DNA of 64,000 bases from Kingdonia uniflora. Its lineage: Eukaryota > Streptophyta > Magnoliopsida > Ranunculales > Circaeasteraceae. Under the pieces are notes generated by a model that searched no databases, was not told the origin of the DNA, and worked only from the letters and a program-made list of their open reading frames with translations. Each line of letters begins with the position of its first letter. The stretch's first letter is position 1. The DNA is taken from positions 682,001 through 746,000 of the forward strand of contig JACGCM010001594.1 in the NCBI GenBank assembly GCA_014058105.1, read 5' to 3'. The position numbers and the translations under genes are program-made. Positions 59,751 to 64,000 of this stretch are shown here, piece after piece.

Positions 59751-60010
59751 AGGGAAGATGATGTTCATCACCACCTCCGGAGTCATCGAGCAGCAATTCA
59801 TGCATATTGAAAGATATGATTGGCACTAATGTTGCTTACAGAACTGTGCATTTTAATACAACTGCACCTGAAGGGTTTTACAGTATTATAATCGCTGAAG
59901 TTATTCGCGAAGAGGTGTATTTGTATGTTGAAAGTCGTACCCTTGGTGATGTCTCTACAGGTACAGGTGAAGCCGTAGCTTGGCTCAAGATTTTTTCTAT
60001 TATCCAGTAA
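59751..60010 (+). other. Short open frame of unknown identity
   Basis: Begins just after a CTTGTAG acceptor-like site: MKDMIGTNVAYRTVHFNTTA, then REEVYLYVESRTLGDVSTG and a stop near 60008. No family recognised. It could be the last exon of an unrelated gene or chance. Confidence 0.25.
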
Positions 60011-60289
60011 ATAATTTTTTTGATTTTTTTTTTAGAATTTAAAGCCAACCCTGGTAAGTTGATTGACATCTATTTTCATTTTGGATATTGGCAAGCTGTT
60101 TAACATAATCTTTTAATTGGTATTTCAATATCTTATTTTTATTAAAAATTGTTTGTCATTATTACTTTATATGTTAGTTGATTGTGTTGTTTGATTATTT
60201 AAAATTCGTGAGGGCTTGTCTGAGACGCAAAAAATAGCAGAAAAATTAGTAAAATACAAAAAATAAGGCAGTACCTACAACGTATATCT

Positions 60290-60774
60290 AAGTCATTTTT
60301 TCATGTGACACATAATACGATGTACTTATGTGTTACAAAGTTTTATTAAAAATGATGATTATAACAAATCTTATTTATGTCGTATTTTGTATGATGCTTA
60401 ATGCGACCCTTATGTTAGTCACAAAAATCAAAAAATGTTACGTATTTGGCGACTTATAGCAGATTCGTTATAATTCGACCAATAAAACAACAACTATATC
60501 AGTTGTAAATTGCGGTAAATACGACGAATATTACGACTCTTATTTATGTTATTTAATTGTGACGCATAAAACGACGTTCTAATGTGTCGCAAAAATTGTA
60601 AAAAATGACTATTTTTACAACTTAACTTTCAATCGTAATATTACGACTCAAACAAAAGTTGAGAATAAAAAACTACTGCAAAAAATGTGACTTTTATTTT
60701 AACAAAAAAATAAGTCGCTTTTGGCAAAGAACGACTGACTTGCAAAACCGTTTTTTACTTTTTTTTACATAGTG
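60290..60774. mobile_element. Possible non-autonomous CACTA-like end
   Basis: The right border reads ACATAGTG (60767-60774), that is CACTATGT on the minus strand, after poly-T/A-rich sequence. Inside are repeated GTGACRCATAA...ACGAYG blocks at about 60302 and 60557, like a subterminal repeat pair. No matching left end was found, and there is no transposase. Confidence 0.35.
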
Positions 60775-60928
60775 GTAGATACAAGTAATTTATAAAAAGA
60801 AAGAAACAGTCTTCTATTTCGGGGGGAGTGGGAAAACTTCGTGAATCTCTAACAAGTCTTTCTTGACCAGGCACAACGGCTACTTTTGGTAGATCGAGGA
60901 CTTGTGGTAACTTCTCGAATGTTGTTTA

Positions 60929-61000
60929 TCTTTGACTATGCAATGCTAACTGTCTTTGACTATGTTATGCTAATTGCCTTTGACTATGTTATGCCAGCTT
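60929..61000 (+). repeat. Three tandem copies of a 24-bp unit
   Basis: TCTTTGACTATGCAATGCTA (60929-60952) repeats with changes at 60953-60976 and 60977-61000 (TTTGACTATGTTATGC core). Confidence 0.8.
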
Positions 61001-61179
61001 ATCCTTGCTGAATATGGGAAATATGCTGCTACACTCATCTCTGAGACGAGGGAAGAACCTCCTCTATTTCTATTTAATGGTCGTAGCTTTATGTATGATG
61101 CTTAATTTGTGACGCGCCTTGGCTGGGCTAACTCATGGCATTTCTTTGATAGTTCAAGTGAAGACGTCTTTGTTCATCT

Positions 61180-62290
61180 ATAGAAAATGTATTAGAGCTT
61201 CTTTCTCATATTGGACAAGCTTGGTACCAATATATATACCCCTGTTATGTTCATCGATCTCAATGTACTTTGTAGCTTCTACCGTGGAAGGCTGATCATC
61301 AGCGTGATTAGCTTTCTGTAATTGATATGCCGTAAATCTGTCGGAGGTGTCAAGTATGGCAGATACTGCGTTTTCGCAAGATCAAGAGAGCTTTTGACTT
61401 CCTTTAATCTCATAGATGTCACAATTGTATTTAAAATGTAGTGCCTGATGGTATGTGGATGGGATCGCTTCCATGTTGTGTAACTAACAATGGCCCATTA
61501 TCCCCAGGTATCAGGATTTTACATTAATAATGTAGAAAGTAGCGTCGAGAGTGGTGGGTCCAGCAGTGATTGGTAGGATGATCTTTCCTACTCATTCTTC
61601 TTTAGATCCGTTAAAACTGTTGATATCAATGTCGTTTGGTACAACTTTGTCAGCTAGTCACATTTGCTCAATTGTGCTCTAAAAAGGATTTTGATATCAC
61701 TTCCTGTATTTACCATCATTGTATTTATGGAAAAGTTCTTTATTTTAAGCATGATTACCAGTGCGTCATGATGTGGGAACTTGACATGACCTATGTCGCA
61801 CCTTCAAATGAAATTCCAGTTCGTCGATTATTGCTTGATTCGAGAAGGAGTTTAGCTTCTTTATCCTGAACTTTAAGATCACAGTACTCCGTTAACCTCC
61901 TCCTTTTGAATCTGGTTGAATTGCTGATCTGGTGGATCTTGATCATGTGACTATGGTAGATGTGATACACGTGTATTTCCTCTGAGTGATCTTCGACCTA
62001 AATTACTTCGACTTGCTTCTTATAGTTTTTATTCTTATATTCTTCCAGATCGATAATGTACTCGTGCATTTTCCCATCTTTGAAAATATATTCCAGTAAT
62101 TTCTGTATAGCGTAACAGTTGTCAATTTCATGATGTGTTATCTTAAGGTGCATATAATGCGGTTTGCATACGATTGGCTCCAGAAGCTGAGATAAACAGA
62201 AGAACTTGTCTTTCTCTAATATGGGATAGATCGTTGAGACCCTGACATTCATCTTTGGAAGGACTGATTTGGGTAACAAATTATATTTTC
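61180..62290 (-). pseudogene. Protease region of element E, catalytic Asp changed
   Basis: The gag/PR linker (62279-61998) has a knuckle-like stretch LKITHHEIDNCYAIQKLLEY and the linker HEYIIDLEEYKNKNYKKQ, as in C. The active site reads MMVNTGSDIKILF (about 61721-61683), where the catalytic Asp is Asn (codons 61699-61710). The later part contains ILDTSDRFTAYQLQ and DEHNRGIYIGTKLV, matching A and C. Confidence 0.78.
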
Positions 62291-63640
62291 ATGATTTGCA
62301 TGTACTCGCTTCTTCTCTCCTTAGCCATCCTTTTGTTCACTGTCTCTATCTATGTTTGGACCTTTCGTGGCTAGGACATTTTTAGTAGATTTATGCCTTT
62401 CGATCATCATTCTTTCCAGGTTGATATACCCATTTACCTTGGTAATCATGTCTTCCAAAGTCGAGGGTTTGTTTAGGAACAGATCCTCATTTGCTTTATA
62501 ATCGATCTGTAGTGCATTAGTAAACGCTGAAACGGCTGTCTTCTGGTCGAGATTATTAACCTTCCGAGCAAGTTCAAAAAATTTATTTGTAAAGACCTCG
62601 AGCTTCTCCCCCTGAGATTGTTTGAGACTAAGAAGAGTGTATAAATTCTCTTCCTTATCTTTGTTATGAGCGTACGTCTTGACGAAGATCTTTTGTATCT
62701 GGTCGAATGTGAACCATCAGAGTGGCTCTTCCTATAGACTTGTAGCGAACAGTCGACACAAAATATGATTTAAATTCGAATACAACCCCAATGAATCTCG
62801 AAATTACTGGATGTATTCTTTAAGATTCGTGCCTTTGAACTTACGTATCTTTGGAGTATGGAAACCTATCGGCACTTCCATATCAAGCAACTCTTTGGCG
62901 ATCAGACTACCTTACAATTTGTCAAATTTTCCTTACTGTTAAGAGCTTGAGCTTCTATTAATTCCTTAATTCGTTAATCCATGTGTTTCTGTGTTACGTA
63001 CTAATATGGTACTAAAACAGTTTGGCGTGTAGGTCGGGGGGTATGAGTACCGCTTCGCTCACTCAAACATTCATGAACTGGCACCCTCGATAGAGGTCGC
63101 GGCTCTTCTTCTTGACGCTTGGAGGGCCTGCGTTATCTACTAATCTCTAACTGATCGTCTCATCCTGGATAAATCGTCTCATCCTGGATGAATCAAAGCT
63201 TCTGGTACGTGTGACTCATTGCGTTGATGCCTGGAAGCTCCTTTTCTAGTGACTTCTCGAGGTCCTAACCTATCTCGTGCTGAAACTCTAAAGTTCACCA
63301 GAATCTGATCACGCTCCTTGGGAGGTTAAACCTGTTGATTATCTTACAGTGTTTTCAAGGTAGTCTGCAACGTGGTCATCTGTTCTTCATGTTGTTTGAA
63401 CTCTGTTTGTCGAGCTCTACGTCCGTCTTCAAGTTTCTGTTCACAAAGCTCTCGGTCGTTTACCAATTGATGCTCGAGCTCATTCTGTTTCTTTGTTTTA
63501 GCATCGAGGTTCGCCCGTAATTCTGCTAGCTGATCAGGTTCTATGGAGAATTCATACTAAACTCCTGTGGTTGGTCGCTTGGAAGTTACCATGACTAAAA
63601 ATGGATCGTTGAGTAATTGTCTGCCTTAGGATTTTGTGGA
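62291..63640 (-). pseudogene. gag of element E
   Basis: The minus strand resembles the gag of C: the core near 62900-62480 has decayed VDNLDQK- and YVDLE-type segments. The N-terminal charged region near 63590-63400 matches C's coiled-coil start (ELEHQLVNDRELCEQKLEDG). Stops and frame changes are frequent, so no long open frame remains. Confidence 0.65.
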
Positions 63641-63651
63641 AATGTCTTCTT

Positions 63652-63670
63652 TTCCACAGACGGTGCCAAA
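63652..63670 (-). promoter_or_regulatory. Primer binding site of element E
   Basis: Minus-strand TTTGGCACCGTCTGTGGAA right after the LTR. Best-kept PBS of this family in the window. Confidence 0.75.
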
Positions 63671-64000
63671 TGTAAGGGTTTAATTTTGAAATAGCTCGAA
63701 TAAGCTCTTACACCGAATATACCTGCACTACAATTAGTATAACCAATAAGATAAGATGACACATATGGTTAGTGTGGAAATCTTTGAATAGGTAAAAACT
63801 ATGACCTCGGCTTGAGGATTTAGTAACTGTAATTTTATTGTTTGAGATTGATATTTTGATTACAAGTTATAATTACTTGAGCTAGAAAAACTTTGGTTGG
63901 TCCTCTTCTTCTTCTCTGTGTTCTATTCCTTTTATAAACCTTACTCCCAGTTTATTTACATGTACTAGGACGTTCTCCTGAATTGGGGGAAGAGTGGAGG
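63671..64000 (-). repeat. 5' LTR of element E, cut by the window edge
   Basis: Plus-strand TGTAAGGGTTTAATTTTG is its inner end. Reverse-complemented it shares AATAGGTAAAAACTATGACC and CTTGAGG blocks with the A and C LTRs. The outer end lies beyond 64000. Confidence 0.82.

Larger units (their letters stand above)
61150..64000 (-). mobile_element. Ty3/gypsy element E (same family as A and C), truncated after PR
   Basis: On the minus strand: 5' LTR (63671 to beyond the window), PBS, gag, PR and the start of the RT linker (INKDVFT-like end near 61160). RT and all later parts are missing to the left. Sequence and LTR match elements A and C. Confidence 0.83.

Noticed and set aside
1..64000. tRNA, rRNA or snoRNA genes
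   Set aside because: No cloverleaf, box motif or rRNA segment was recognised by eye; a tRNAscan or Rfam search would be decisive.

Overview
The window looks like repeat-dense nuclear DNA of a flowering plant, probably a dicot with a large genome; I cannot name the species. It carries AT-rich sequence with GT...AG introns, a plant D-type cyclin, a PLS-class PPR protein and a plant Raf-like kinase, plus plant-type Ty3/gypsy, Ty1/copia, LINE, hAT and CACTA elements. I found no intact host gene: every coding region I can name is a transposon gene or a pseudogene. No tRNA, rRNA or CRISPR array was seen.

Region 1 (1-18681): a Ty3/gypsy element 'A' on the plus strand. Its 5' end lies outside the window. 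It carries gag-pol remnants (1-4187), a tandem-repeat block (about 11515-11840), a long antisense ORF (about 15789-11950) and a 3' LTR (18069-18681). A CACTA-like DNA transposon (4220-11373) is inserted 32 bp after the pol stop. That CACTA holds intron-containing fragments of a D-type cyclin gene and a PPR gene. The cyclin exon is split by a 5'-truncated LINE with a perfect 16-bp target duplication.

Region 2 (18682-39651): a LINE RNase H fragment, an array of ATTCGAATA-like motifs, then a Ty1/copia element (19376-20010 and 36212-36718) split by a second gypsy element 'D' (20011-36211, both LTRs present, near-matching 5-bp target duplication). D is itself split by a hAT element (about 26314-31123). 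A second, minus-strand copia (about 36781-38950) follows, separated from the first by a (CA)n run.

Region 3 (39652-53.95 kb): gypsy 'C' on the plus strand (same family as A, cut off in RT near 43545) lies tail-to-tail with gypsy 'B' on the minus strand. B has an antisense ORF, tandem repeat, IN, archaeal-type RNase H, RT, PR, gag, PBS and 5' LTR.

Region 4 (54-61 kb): a decayed Raf-like kinase gene with several nonsense codons, its probable 5' leader, and a possible CACTA-like end. Region 5 (61.15-64 kb): gypsy 'E' on the minus strand, same family as A and C, with its 5' LTR running off the window.

The most notable pattern is in the gypsy elements. A, B and D all have the order gag-PR-RT-RNH-aRNH-IN, then tandem repeat, then antisense ORF. 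In all three the antisense ORF has a 72-77-bp GT...AG intron at the same place on the antisense strand.
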